Shown: positions 51,101 to 54,713 of the stretch, one piece after another
Layout: every line of letters starts with the position of its first letter
Position numbering within the stretch: position 1 is the stretch's first letter
Source: Chelydra serpentina
Lineage: Eukaryota > Chordata > Testudines > Chelydridae
Direction: 5' to 3'
Assembly: GCA_037349315.1 (NCBI GenBank)
Contig: JBAIAC010000003.1
Coordinates: 16,430,501-16,494,500 of the forward strand
DNA: 64,000 nt
Notes under the pieces: model-generated
Told to the model about the DNA's origin: nothing
The model's input: only the letters and a program-made list of their open reading frames with translations
Databases searched by the model: none
Made by a program: the position numbers and the translations under genes

Positions 51101-51181
51101 CTCACCCCGATACTCACGGGAGTGGCCCCCCTGCAGGGCTACCGCCCCCAGCAGCAGCAGCAGGCGCAGCGCCAGGGCCAT
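12069..51181 (-). CDS. MHC class I heavy chain gene (exons 1-7), non-classical-like, greatly expanded introns
   Basis: Seven minus-strand exons give a class I heavy chain, a cell-surface protein that normally pairs with beta-2 microglobulin. The exons are 51118-51181 (leader), 40884-41147 (alpha-1), 18717-18992 (alpha-2), 16771-17046 (alpha-3), 16210-16311 (transmembrane), 15760-15792 and 12069-12110 (tail). Each is bounded by AG/GT sites and all junctions are phase 1, the family pattern. Alpha-2 and alpha-3 are each 276 bp, as in mammals. Cysteine pairs in alpha-2 and alpha-3 and the N-glycosylation site at the end of alpha-1 (NRT) are kept. Several peptide-anchor positions are changed, so I infer a non-classical molecule. 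The terminal exon with the stop was not identified. No other class I exon was noticed, so one gene is the simplest reading, although exon 1 or 2 could belong to a neighbour. Confidence 0.82.
12419..12595 (-). repeat. CR1 3' end fragment
   Basis: The phrase ACCAGACTGGATCTGACCAA with the following GGTCCATCTAGCCCAGT is the reverse complement of a CR1 3' UTR, recognisable also near 41.64 and 45.38 kb. No coding part remains. Confidence 0.8.
12600..13229. repeat. GC-rich and C-rich sequence ending in a hAT terminus
   Basis: GC-rich sequence (12600-12870) and a C-rich tract with CCCCAGCCC-type repeats (12935-13110) lead to a terminus ATTAGAGGGAACACTG at 13214-13229. That terminus matches the hAT-type ends of the MITE at 57291-57449. 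The partner terminus on the left was not found, so the element is truncated or rearranged. Confidence 0.5.
13228..13509. mobile_element. Foldback hAT-like MITE
   Basis: The two halves are inverted copies: GGTTATTGTAG and ATTGCCACCCTTACTTCTG on the left (13282-13322) against CAGAAGTAAGGGTGGCAAT and CTACAATAACC on the right (13412-13450). Outer ends ACTGGTTGAAACT and AGTTTGAGAAACCCTGGT extend the pairing to about 280 bp. It directly abuts the hAT terminus at 13229. Confidence 0.65.
13510..14559. other. Intron 6 sequence, no gene seen
   Basis: No class I exon or conserved ORF is evident. Around 14310 (GCCTTGTCTGCACTAGC) resembles a Harbinger-like terminus and may belong to a MITE; the other end was not fixed. 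Confidence 0.35.
14560..15595 (+). mobile_element. CR1 LINE fragment with internal deletion
   Basis: The plus strand encodes the CR1 ORF2 segment between endonuclease and reverse transcriptase ([36 protein letters not shown]). It then jumps near 15245 to the C-terminal part ([29 protein letters not shown]) and 3' UTR. The whole reverse transcriptase domain is missing. This copy is more diverged than the minus-strand CR1s at 21 and 55 kb. Confidence 0.82.
15760..15792 (-). CDS. MHC class I exon 6 (cytoplasmic tail)
   Basis: This 33-bp exon lies between CTCTGCAG and GTAAGTG and encodes [10 protein letters not shown]. Its size equals the 33-bp exon 6 of mammalian class I genes, and it carries the tail tyrosine commonly found there. 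Phase 1 at both ends joins it to the transmembrane exon. Confidence 0.78.
16210..16311 (-). CDS. MHC class I exon 5 (connecting peptide and transmembrane)
   Basis: This 102-bp exon lies between a TTTCAG acceptor and a GTAAAG donor. It encodes a short Asn-rich linker, about 24 hydrophobic residues ([20 protein letters not shown] and onward), then the basic stop-transfer KKKR. Phase 1 at both ends fits exons 4 and 6. Confidence 0.88.
16771..17046 (-). CDS. MHC class I exon 4 (alpha-3 Ig domain)
   Basis: This 276-bp exon encodes a C1-set immunoglobulin domain with the signatures [10 protein letters not shown] and [10 protein letters not shown], which carry the disulphide pair, and the closing LSVSWG. 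The loop equivalent to the CD8-binding segment keeps polar and acidic residues. The acceptor TTTTTCCCAG and donor GGTAAGG are strong. It lies 1.67 kb from exon 3, a normal spacing. Confidence 0.93.
17047..18716. other. MHC class I intron 3
   Basis: About 1.7 kb with no recognised transposon protein or exon. Spacing between alpha-2 and alpha-3 is near normal here, in contrast with introns 1 and 2. Confidence 0.6.
18717..18992 (-). CDS. MHC class I exon 3 (alpha-2 domain)
   Basis: This 276-bp exon begins after TGTTTCAG and ends at GGTAAGG. It encodes the alpha-2 platform half: FGCDL strand with Cys101, [12 protein letters not shown] turn, and a helix ending GKEILQRK with Cys164. Thr143, Trp147, Tyr159 and Trp167 are retained. 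Lys146 is Arg and Tyr171 is Ser. It joins in phase with exon 2 through a shared Gly codon and with exon 4 through a shared Glu codon, which supports one transcript despite the 22-kb gap to exon 2. Confidence 0.9.
18993..19811. other. MHC class I intron 2, 5'-flank of Harbinger C
   Basis: About 0.8 kb of single-copy-looking sequence next to exon 3. No coding signal or recognised repeat was seen. Confidence 0.45.
20189..24480 (+). pseudogene. Harbinger C transposase, interrupted by CR1
   Basis: The 5' part (20189-20817) starts [11 protein letters not shown] and reads through [16 protein letters not shown] to AIDGTYIPI, with a G-rich expansion ([12 protein letters not shown]) before the first catalytic Asp. 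Coding similarity resumes at about 23922 (PDHLATE). One base is then missing before INRKGYFS, after which the frame runs through NVHDARIF and [14 protein letters not shown] deletion near 24170 removes the PLMPWLMKPY region before the [10 protein letters not shown] motif. The gene cannot make an active enzyme. Confidence 0.85.
20818..23922 (-). mobile_element. CR1 LINE (CR1-A), 5'-truncated, nearly coding-intact
   Basis: The 3' end is at 20818 with repeated TATGATTC units. The minus strand encodes ORF2: an APE-type endonuclease ([42 protein letters not shown]) followed by a reverse transcriptase ([30 protein letters not shown] near residue 741) and a C-terminal region. A single TAG at 21549-21551 separates the last 190 codons; the sister copy at 55 kb has TAC there. 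It inserted into the Harbinger C transposase. Confidence 0.93.
25200..26223 (-). pseudogene. DIRS 1 tyrosine recombinase
   Basis: The N-terminal SAM-like part ([34 protein letters not shown]) starts at 26223. The catalytic part continues in another frame ([29 protein letters not shown]) and ends beyond a stop with [18 protein letters not shown], the conserved C-terminal motif with His and Tyr. Tyrosine recombinases replace the DDE integrase in DIRS elements. Frameshifts and stops show it is dead. Confidence 0.82.
26195..27070 (-). pseudogene. DIRS 1 RNase H and following domain
   Basis: The RNase H core [16 protein letters not shown] is followed by [20 protein letters not shown] and SRH, then [18 protein letters not shown] and [11 protein letters not shown], the segment that links RNase H to the recombinase in DIRS proteins. 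The 3' end overlaps the recombinase frame starting at 26223. Confidence 0.82.
27144..28163 (-). pseudogene. DIRS 1 reverse transcriptase
   Basis: Minus-strand reading shows [42 protein letters not shown] and the catalytic YLDDWL. A TGA near 27676 replaces an expected Trp between DPGD and the following DMKDAYF, so the domain is split by nonsense. Confidence 0.85.
28453..30630 (-). pseudogene. DIRS 1 gag-like region
   Basis: The reading frame from 30630 begins [12 protein letters not shown] and has a Cys/His cluster ([18 protein letters not shown]) of the type at the N-terminus of DIRS gag proteins, then Ser/Arg-rich sequence (SRSRSRSPS). Further pieces at 29195-28830 (acidic, EEVVDEEQD) and 28815-28453 follow in other frames. 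The equivalent start at 38851 in DIRS 2 has the same Cys cluster. Frame breaks make it non-functional. Confidence 0.7.
30990..31184 (-). pseudogene. Harbinger C Myb gene, N-terminal fragment
   Basis: From the ATG at 31184 the minus strand reads [20 protein letters not shown] and then [13 protein letters not shown], the first helices of the Myb/SANT-like domain, aligning with the Harbinger B start. An in-frame stop follows (CKN then stop), and the DIRS end at 30988 cuts the rest off. Confidence 0.75.
31586..32104. other. Intron 2 sequence between Harbinger C and DIRS 2
   Basis: About 0.5 kb, purine-rich at its start, with no recognised gene or element. It may be original intron sequence. Confidence 0.4.
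33105..33240 (-). repeat. Penelope/SINE-like retroposon fragment with hammerhead-like motif
   Basis: The phrase CACGAAAGCTTATG followed by TCTGTTAGTCTATAAGGTGC and, further right, CAGACTGACACAACTACCCC is the reverse complement of the head-body structure of the foldback retroposons near 9.0 and 36.8 kb, but from a different subfamily without the inverted copy. It lies inside the DIRS 2 recombinase region. Confidence 0.7.
33115..33170 (+). ncRNA. Hammerhead-ribozyme-like motif
   Basis: The plus strand has CTGACGA at 33124-33130, a helix (GTGGGT / GCCCAC, loop CTTC), GAAA at 33148-33151, then a small helix AGC/GTT with TTAT loop and a TC at the cleavage position. This is the order of the hammerhead catalytic core. 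An extra A follows CTGACGA, and stem I pairing is weak. Penelope-like elements are known to carry minimal hammerheads. Activity is not shown. Confidence 0.45.
33948..34737 (+). repeat. Probable solo LTR inside DIRS 2
   Basis: A roughly 790-bp block interrupts the DIRS RNase H region. Its ends are inverted (GTAGTGGG at left, CCCGCTAC at right) and flanked by AGCAG and AGAAG, a possible 5-bp duplication with one mismatch. It contains a promoter-like CCAAT (GGCCAATCAG, about 34013) and TATA (CCCTATAAAAGG, about 34060) on the plus strand. No internal coding sequence is present. Confidence 0.6.
36743..36932 (-). mobile_element. Palindromic retroposon, complete, in DIRS 2
   Basis: The unit is flanked by AAGGACTTGAGG at 36731-36742 and 36933-36944. 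On the minus strand it has the head TTTCAGTGTAGTAGCCGTG, an A-rich joint, then a body whose first and last 52 bp (36743-36794 and the matching right arm) are exact inverted copies around a disrupted centre. Both arms contain the CCCACGAAAGC part of the hammerhead-like motif. Confidence 0.8.
38930..40883. other. Intron 2 sequence next to exon 2
   Basis: About 1.9 kb between DIRS 2 and the alpha-1 exon. It is G-rich on the plus strand from 39240 to 39480. Long open frames occur but have biased, low-complexity composition (Pro/Ser/Thr) and no recognised domain. No splice-bounded exon was seen. Confidence 0.45.
40884..41147 (-). CDS. MHC class I exon 2 (alpha-1 domain)
   Basis: This 264-bp exon reads through without stops from a CCTCAG acceptor to a GTTAGTG donor, phase 1 at both ends. 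The translation shows the class I alpha-1 pattern: VVYVDD strand, PEFW helix start, LYNRTEG end with the N-linked site. Relative to classical class I, position 7 is Ile rather than Tyr, 59 is Phe rather than Tyr, and 84 is Leu rather than Tyr or Arg. These replace contacts with the ends of the bound peptide. Confidence 0.88.
41148..41631. repeat. G-rich low-complexity sequence at start of intron 1
   Basis: Purine-rich plus-strand sequence with many GGGGG and GGAGG runs immediately 5' of exon 2 on the minus strand. No gene. The matching C-rich minus strand includes the exon 2 polypyrimidine tract. Confidence 0.5.
41632..42297. repeat. Inverted CR1 3' ends around a Harbinger fragment
   Basis: A CR1 3' end lies at 41632-41704 (minus) and another at 42028-42297 (plus, ending GAATGGCCGCTCTTATGTTC). 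Between them, 41708-42026 begins GGGCTTGTCTACACTACC after TAA and matches, in inverse order, the right end of Harbinger C (31250-31582). It is the Myb-side end only. Confidence 0.75.
43610..43793 (-). repeat. tRNA-headed SINE with CR1 tail inside LINE copy 1
   Basis: Same head-and-tail structure as the copy beside the class I promoter, with a few substitutions. It begins directly after a 66-bp segment that is repeated downstream of the inserted block. Confidence 0.85.
44135..44385. repeat. Harbinger-type MITE end plus small DIRS fragment
   Basis: Positions 44135-44312 start GGGCTTGTCTACACTACC, a Harbinger-like terminus, with internal ACATAAGTTACATC inverted repeats; the right terminus is missing. 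Positions 44313-44385 (CTAGCTGAGG-like then AATGCCACCTTCAGG) resemble the DIRS 1 recombinase region near 25745-25775. Both lie within the block inserted in LINE copy 1. Confidence 0.55.
45120..45225 (+). repeat. MIR-like SINE fragment
   Basis: The phrase GGGGCTCCATTGTACTGGG, then GTGCTGTACAGAGAGAGCAA and CAGTCCCTGCCCC, is typical of an old amniote dispersed repeat. Short and diverged. Confidence 0.45.
45375..47955 (-). mobile_element. CR1 LINE fragment split by a solo LTR
   Basis: Minus-strand CR1 3' UTR and C-terminal coding sequence ([39 protein letters not shown]) run from 45375 to 46040. They continue after the LTR from 47595 to 47955 ([25 protein letters not shown]). The two halves join at duplicated TATA. 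A subfamily distinct from CR1-A and CR1-B. Confidence 0.85.
46041..47594 (+). repeat. Solo LTR, 1.55 kb, with 4-bp target duplication
   Basis: The element begins TGTAAGC and ends GGGTTACA, flanked on both sides by TATA (46037-46040 and 47595-47598). It includes a degenerate GC-rich tandem region (about 46790-47080). A second, inverted copy at 53029-54301 shows the same ends and a different 4-bp duplication, so these are LTRs of one family; no internal coding region lies between LTRs here. Target size suggests Ty3/Gypsy type, which is inference. Confidence 0.82.
48334..49842 (+). mobile_element. Decayed L2/CR1-type LINE copy 2
   Basis: Same family as copy 1, same strand, 3'-truncated. Plus-strand remnants include [31 protein letters not shown] (catalytic region changed to VDDSQIY), [20 protein letters not shown]. 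Alignment with copy 1 starts at ATGTGGAT near 42313 and 48334, inside the element, so this need not be a segmental duplication. Confidence 0.7.
49843..50797. other. Intron 1 sequence, no gene seen
   Basis: About 0.95 kb. Around 50425-50660 it shares phrases (CCTGGCTGGGTGAGG, GGCTCTCAGCCCCCCACTAC) with 52366-52600 and 57985-58110, so part is a low-copy repeat. No exon recognised. Confidence 0.45.
50797..51075. repeat. Minisatellite of about 46-50-bp units in intron 1
   Basis: Six tandem units, each starting CCCAGCTCCCCC and containing GGCCCGGCTGCCCC, lie 35-40 bp from the exon 1 donor. The last three units are nearly identical. Open frames across it come from its C-rich composition and are not genes. 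Confidence 0.85.
51118..51181 (-). CDS. MHC class I exon 1 (signal peptide)
   Basis: The ATG at 51181 opens a hydrophobic leader beginning [12 protein letters not shown]. It runs to a GTGAGTA donor, leaving one base of the next codon (phase 1). A second phase-1 donor (GTGAGA) lies 12 bp further and would extend the exon to 51106; that choice would put Gly at the start of alpha-1, the commoner residue in the family. A class I-type promoter lies upstream. Exon 2 is 10 kb away, so the link rests on order, strand and phase. Confidence 0.72.
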
Positions 51182-51414
51182 GCCTGGTCTCGGCCCCGCA
51201 GCGCAGCAGGAATTAGCCCCTTGACCCGGTCTCGGCCCCGCAACCTGAGAGCTCCGCGGGCACTGAGTCGGCTACTGGCCGCGGGAGCCTCCAGTCTGCA
51301 GGGATTGGCTGAGAGGGGAACATCCCGCCAATAGCGACGCAGAGACCAAACTCCATCACCGGTCGCTGGGCAGAACTCGGCTGCGCAGGCTGGCGAAGGG
51401 AAAGCGAAAGTTTC
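51182..51414 (-). promoter_or_regulatory. MHC class I promoter: ISRE, X/Y-like module, CCAAT
   Basis: Read on the minus strand toward exon 1, the order is: an ISRE-like block (51398-51411, ACTTTCGCTTTCCC, one mismatch to the AGTTTCNNTTTCNC consensus), an X-like region with CTGCGTCGC near 51345, a Y-type inverted CCAAT (CTATTGGCGGG near 51335), a kB-like GGGATGTTCC, and CAGCCAATC about 130 bp before the ATG. This matches the known ISRE-X-Y layout driven by IRFs and by RFX/CREB/NF-Y with NLRC5. No clear TATA box is seen. A kB enhancer upstream of the ISRE is missing because a SINE starts there. Confidence 0.65.
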
Positions 51415-51605
51415 ATAGAATCATAGAATCATAGAATATCAGGGTTGGAAGGGACCTTAGGAGGTCATCTAGTCCAACCCCCTGCTCAAAGCAGGACCAA
51501 TTCCCAATTTTTGCCCCAGATCCCCAAATGGCCCCCTCAAGGATTGAACTCACAACCCTGGGTTTAGCAGGCCAATGCTCAAACCACTGAGCTATCCCTC
51601 CCCCC
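51415..51605 (-). repeat. tRNA-headed SINE with CR1 tail, abutting the class I ISRE
   Basis: The minus strand reads a tRNA-like head with A box (TAGCTCAGTGG) and B box (GTTGTGAGTTCAATCC), then a CR1-type 3' tail ending in repeated TATGATTC units. Turtle SINEs that share a CR1 3' tail are an established family. The CR1-tail end touches the ISRE at 51414. Confidence 0.88.
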
Positions 51606-51754
51606 GCCCCAAGTTTGACGAGGGCGGGGCAGGGGCTTTAATGACCAGCAATTAACGAACAGCACATTAATGCTCTGGGCATGGCTGGCCCCCGCTCTAC
51701 TGATTTCGCTGTTAAACGGGTTCTGAGGCCAGCCAGACTGCACAGTTCATGGGG

Positions 51755-52363
51755 CAGGGATGGGCAAACTTTTTGGCCTGAGGGCTACATCAGGTTTCCG
51801 AAATTGTATGGAGGGTCCTCCAGGTAGAGGAGGCTCTGCCACCCCAAACAGCCAGGTGTGGCCAGGCCCCCTCCCCTTATCTGATCACTCCTGCTTCTCG
51901 CCCCCTGATGCCCCCCTCCTGGGACTTCTGCCCCATCCAACCCCTCCTCTCCTTCCTGACTGCCCCCCAGGGACTCCTGCCCCAATTCAACCCCCTGTTC
52001 CCCACCTTCTGACCACCCCGACCCCTATCCACACCCCCACCCCCTGCCCACCATCCCGAACACCCCTGCCCTCTATCCACCCGCCCCCAACGCTCCCTGC
52101 CCCCTTACCACGCTGCCTGGAGCACCAGTGGCTGGCAGCCGCACCGCCCGGCTGGAGCCAGCCACGCCACCGGGCAGCACAGAGCAGCTGGTCGGGCAGC
52201 ACAGATGCAGAGCTGCGGCCCGGCAAGAGCTCGCAGCCCCGCCACCCAGAGCCCGGCGGCGCAGTGAGCTGAGGCTGCAGGGGACGGGGAACAGCAGGGG
52301 AGGGGCCGGGGGCTAGTCTCCCGGGCCAGGAGCTCAGGGGCCAGGCAGGTTTGCCCATCTCTG
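51755..52363. mobile_element. hAT MITE with 8-bp target duplication
   Basis: Ends CAGGGATGGGCAAAC and GTTTGCCCATCTCTG are inverted with one mismatch over 15 bp. Flanks are TCATGGGG (51747-51754) and TCATAGGG (52364-52371), the 8-bp size typical of hAT. No transposase inside; GC-rich 3' half. Confidence 0.85.
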
Positions 52364-52990
52364 TCATAGGGGCTGGAACTCAGGGGGCTGCCGCACCCCC
52401 TGGCTGGGTGAGGTTGGCATTAGATGAAGGGGTCACAGTTTGGGTCAGGGGCTCTCAGCCCCCCACTACTCACATTGTCCCAGCAGCACCCCAGCACCGT
52501 TAGCTGATCTACTCTGACCTCCGGCAGCCCCCAGGCCTGAGACCTTCCAGCCCCCGCTCAATGACTTGTCTGTCACACAAGGGACTTCAAGCACTTTATC
52601 AACTTAGCCCTTCCCTTGTGGTGAGTGATGTTGTGTATTTGGTTGTCATGGTAATAGCACCTTGTTGTTGCTATGGCAACTGAGTTAGATTATATGGGGA
52701 TAGCCCAGCCAGTTTTGGCAGGTTTGGTCAGTTCAGAGTGTGAAAACAAAGCACTGCTTCCATGGCTCTCAGCTCTCTGTGTCTCAAGTGATTTCTTCCT
52801 AAACCTGCTGCCCCAAGGATACAACAAAGTGGCGACGAGGGTGGGATCCCTTTGCTGCCCCAGCAACAGAAGGATGAAGAAGTCAAGGTAAAAAGAGAAA
52901 AGAAAAAAAAACCTACCAAAATCTTTTAGCTGTTGGAAAGGGATGAGAACTGGCTTGTTTGCACTGACTGTGAAACCTGAAACTAAAACA

Positions 52991-54713
52991 ATGGCTGCAC
53001 TTACATGGCCTTTGAGGAGAATATAGTGTGTAACCCTTCTGCCAGTCAGAGTCGGCAGCAACAAGGGCCGGGTTCCGTATCTAGGGGTTCCATTCCAATA
53101 ACACAATGCAAAACCGGCTCGAGCCCCCACCCAGTGACTTGGGACAAATATATATCACCCCCCCTGGGCGCCTCTAAGAGGCAGTACTTCCCCTCTCGCA
53201 AGCACAGAGTCTGAGTGTAGAAAAACCTTTTAATGACAGAGAGAAACAATGCGGCCTTTTGCTGGGGAAACACCACATCTAGGATTTGTAAACCAAACTG
53301 TGAGCAACGACCCACCCCAGCAAATTGGCCATGTCCTTTCCCTTTGGTTCTTGAGTCCAGCAACCCCAAAAATCACCCAAAGTCCCAAAAGTCCAACAAC
53401 CCAAAAGTCCAGACCCAGAGTTCAAAAGTTCATCTGCAGAGTGTTACACCCCCTCCAGTCTGGGTAGAAATGGGGAGGGGAGAGGTAAGGGGCACCTTAC
53501 GTGGCTCGAAGCTGACTGCCCTGTCCCTTCGTGGGGCTTCGCTCGGCTCTGCTCGGCTCCGCCAGCCATCCCACGAGTCACTCCGCTCAGCCGTCCCGCA
53601 AGCCGCTCCGGCTATCCCGCCAACTGTCCCGCTCCGCCAGCAGCTCCGCTCCATCAGCCGGCCTGCAAGCCGCTCCGGCTGTCCCGCCAAGTGCTCTGCT
53701 CCGTCAGCAACTCCGCTCCACCAGCCGCTCAGCAATATATCTTCTGGCTCCCCCACTACTTACCACAGTGCTCAGTGATTTCAGCTTATAACAATTTCAG
53801 CTTTTTAGTGATTTCAGCTTGTAGTTAGGGGAGTCTTCATGCTCATTTGCACACTTAGTCCAGAGTAATTCCAACTCAGCAGCCTGTGATTAGACTCCTA
53901 AGGAACTTGAAATTAACTCTAATATCCCACAGTGGAGAGGGAGAAGGAGGTGTAATTGACATTTAGGACCTTCAGAAGAAGCCCATGCCACCAGATACAA
54001 ATACCTGTCCCCAGCCTCTCTCAATTCATTGGGTTTTGGAATCCATGTCCCTCGCCTAGCAAGTGCTGCTTAGCTAAGGGCGAGTCCCTTCATCATAACA
54101 AAAGCCCACTGTCCTTTATTCTTCCTGCCCCAATAACAGAGAAACTGGGGCTCCCACAGCAGTCAAGGTGACCATTTGGGCAAGCGGTCCATCATGCTTT
54201 GCAGGGTGGGTGTGTCCATGCAAACAAGATTAGCCCCTGACATCCCTTTCCACAACTCACCACCAGATGTCAGGGTAGAGCTCATCCTGACTCTGCTTAC
54301 AAGTGCAATGACATGTGTACACTAAGTGTTTTGAGTTTTTTGCTATTGCAAATGACATTACAGAAGAGAAGAAGGTGCCAGTATTCTTAAGTGTTGTAGG
54401 AGCTAAGACCTCCTCCCTGCTACGCAGCTTACTCCAACTACATTCTGTTAAGCCTGAGCCCAAATCTTACAGTGACATTGTGGAAATCCTAGGGTCCCAT
54501 TTTTCCCCAAAACCACTGGTAATTGCTGAAAGATACAGGTTCCACAAAAGAGATAAAAAAGAAGATGAAACAGTTGTACAATTTGTAGCAACTTTAAAAA
54601 GGCTTGCGGAACACTGAATTTAAGGAGATGTTAAATGACACCCTATGTGACGGGTTAGTGTGTGGCCTGCACAGTGAAGCTATTCGGAAGCACCTATTGA
54701 CAGAGGCTCAGCT
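52991..54713 (+). pseudogene. Gypsy gag fragment, split by a solo LTR
   Basis: Gag-type coding sequence begins near ATG 52991 and resumes after the LTR at 54302. It shows VYTKCFEFF, ANDITEEKKVPVFLSVVG, FSPKPLVIAERYRFHKRDKK and VATLKRLAEHC, the conserved capsid-like segment of vertebrate Gypsy gag. An in-frame TGA replaces an expected Trp just after the LTR junction, and another frame change occurs near 54617. It is not functional. Confidence 0.72.
53029..54301 (-). repeat. Solo LTR, 1.27 kb, inverted copy of the 46.0-kb LTR
   Basis: On the minus strand it begins TGTAAGCAGAGTCAGG and ends AGAAGGGTTACA, matching the copy at 46041-47594. Flanking duplications are AGTG (53025-53028 and 54302-54305). 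Removing it and one AGTG restores the surrounding gag frame. Confidence 0.85.

Larger units (their letters stand above)
52629..54713 (+). mobile_element. Ty3/Gypsy retrotransposon 5' part (LTR, PBS, gag)
   Basis: A 198-bp LTR (52629-52826) starts TGTTGT and ends ACAACA. Three bases later TGGCGACGAGG (52830-52840) matches the reverse complement of a serine tRNA 3' end (GCU type, CCTCGTCG plus CCA), a plausible primer-binding site. A gag-like frame follows, split by a solo LTR. The element is cut off at 54713 by CR1-B, and no pol or 3' LTR is present. Confidence 0.75.

Noticed and set aside
50750..51334. Proline-rich frames of 194 and 150 codons over exon 1 and the minisatellite
   Set aside because: C-rich tandem repeats explain them; the real coding use here is the opposite-strand class I leader.
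51530..51605. tRNA gene on the minus strand
   Set aside because: A and B boxes are present but the sequence continues into a CR1 tail and recurs at 43.7 and 60.3 kb; these are SINE heads.
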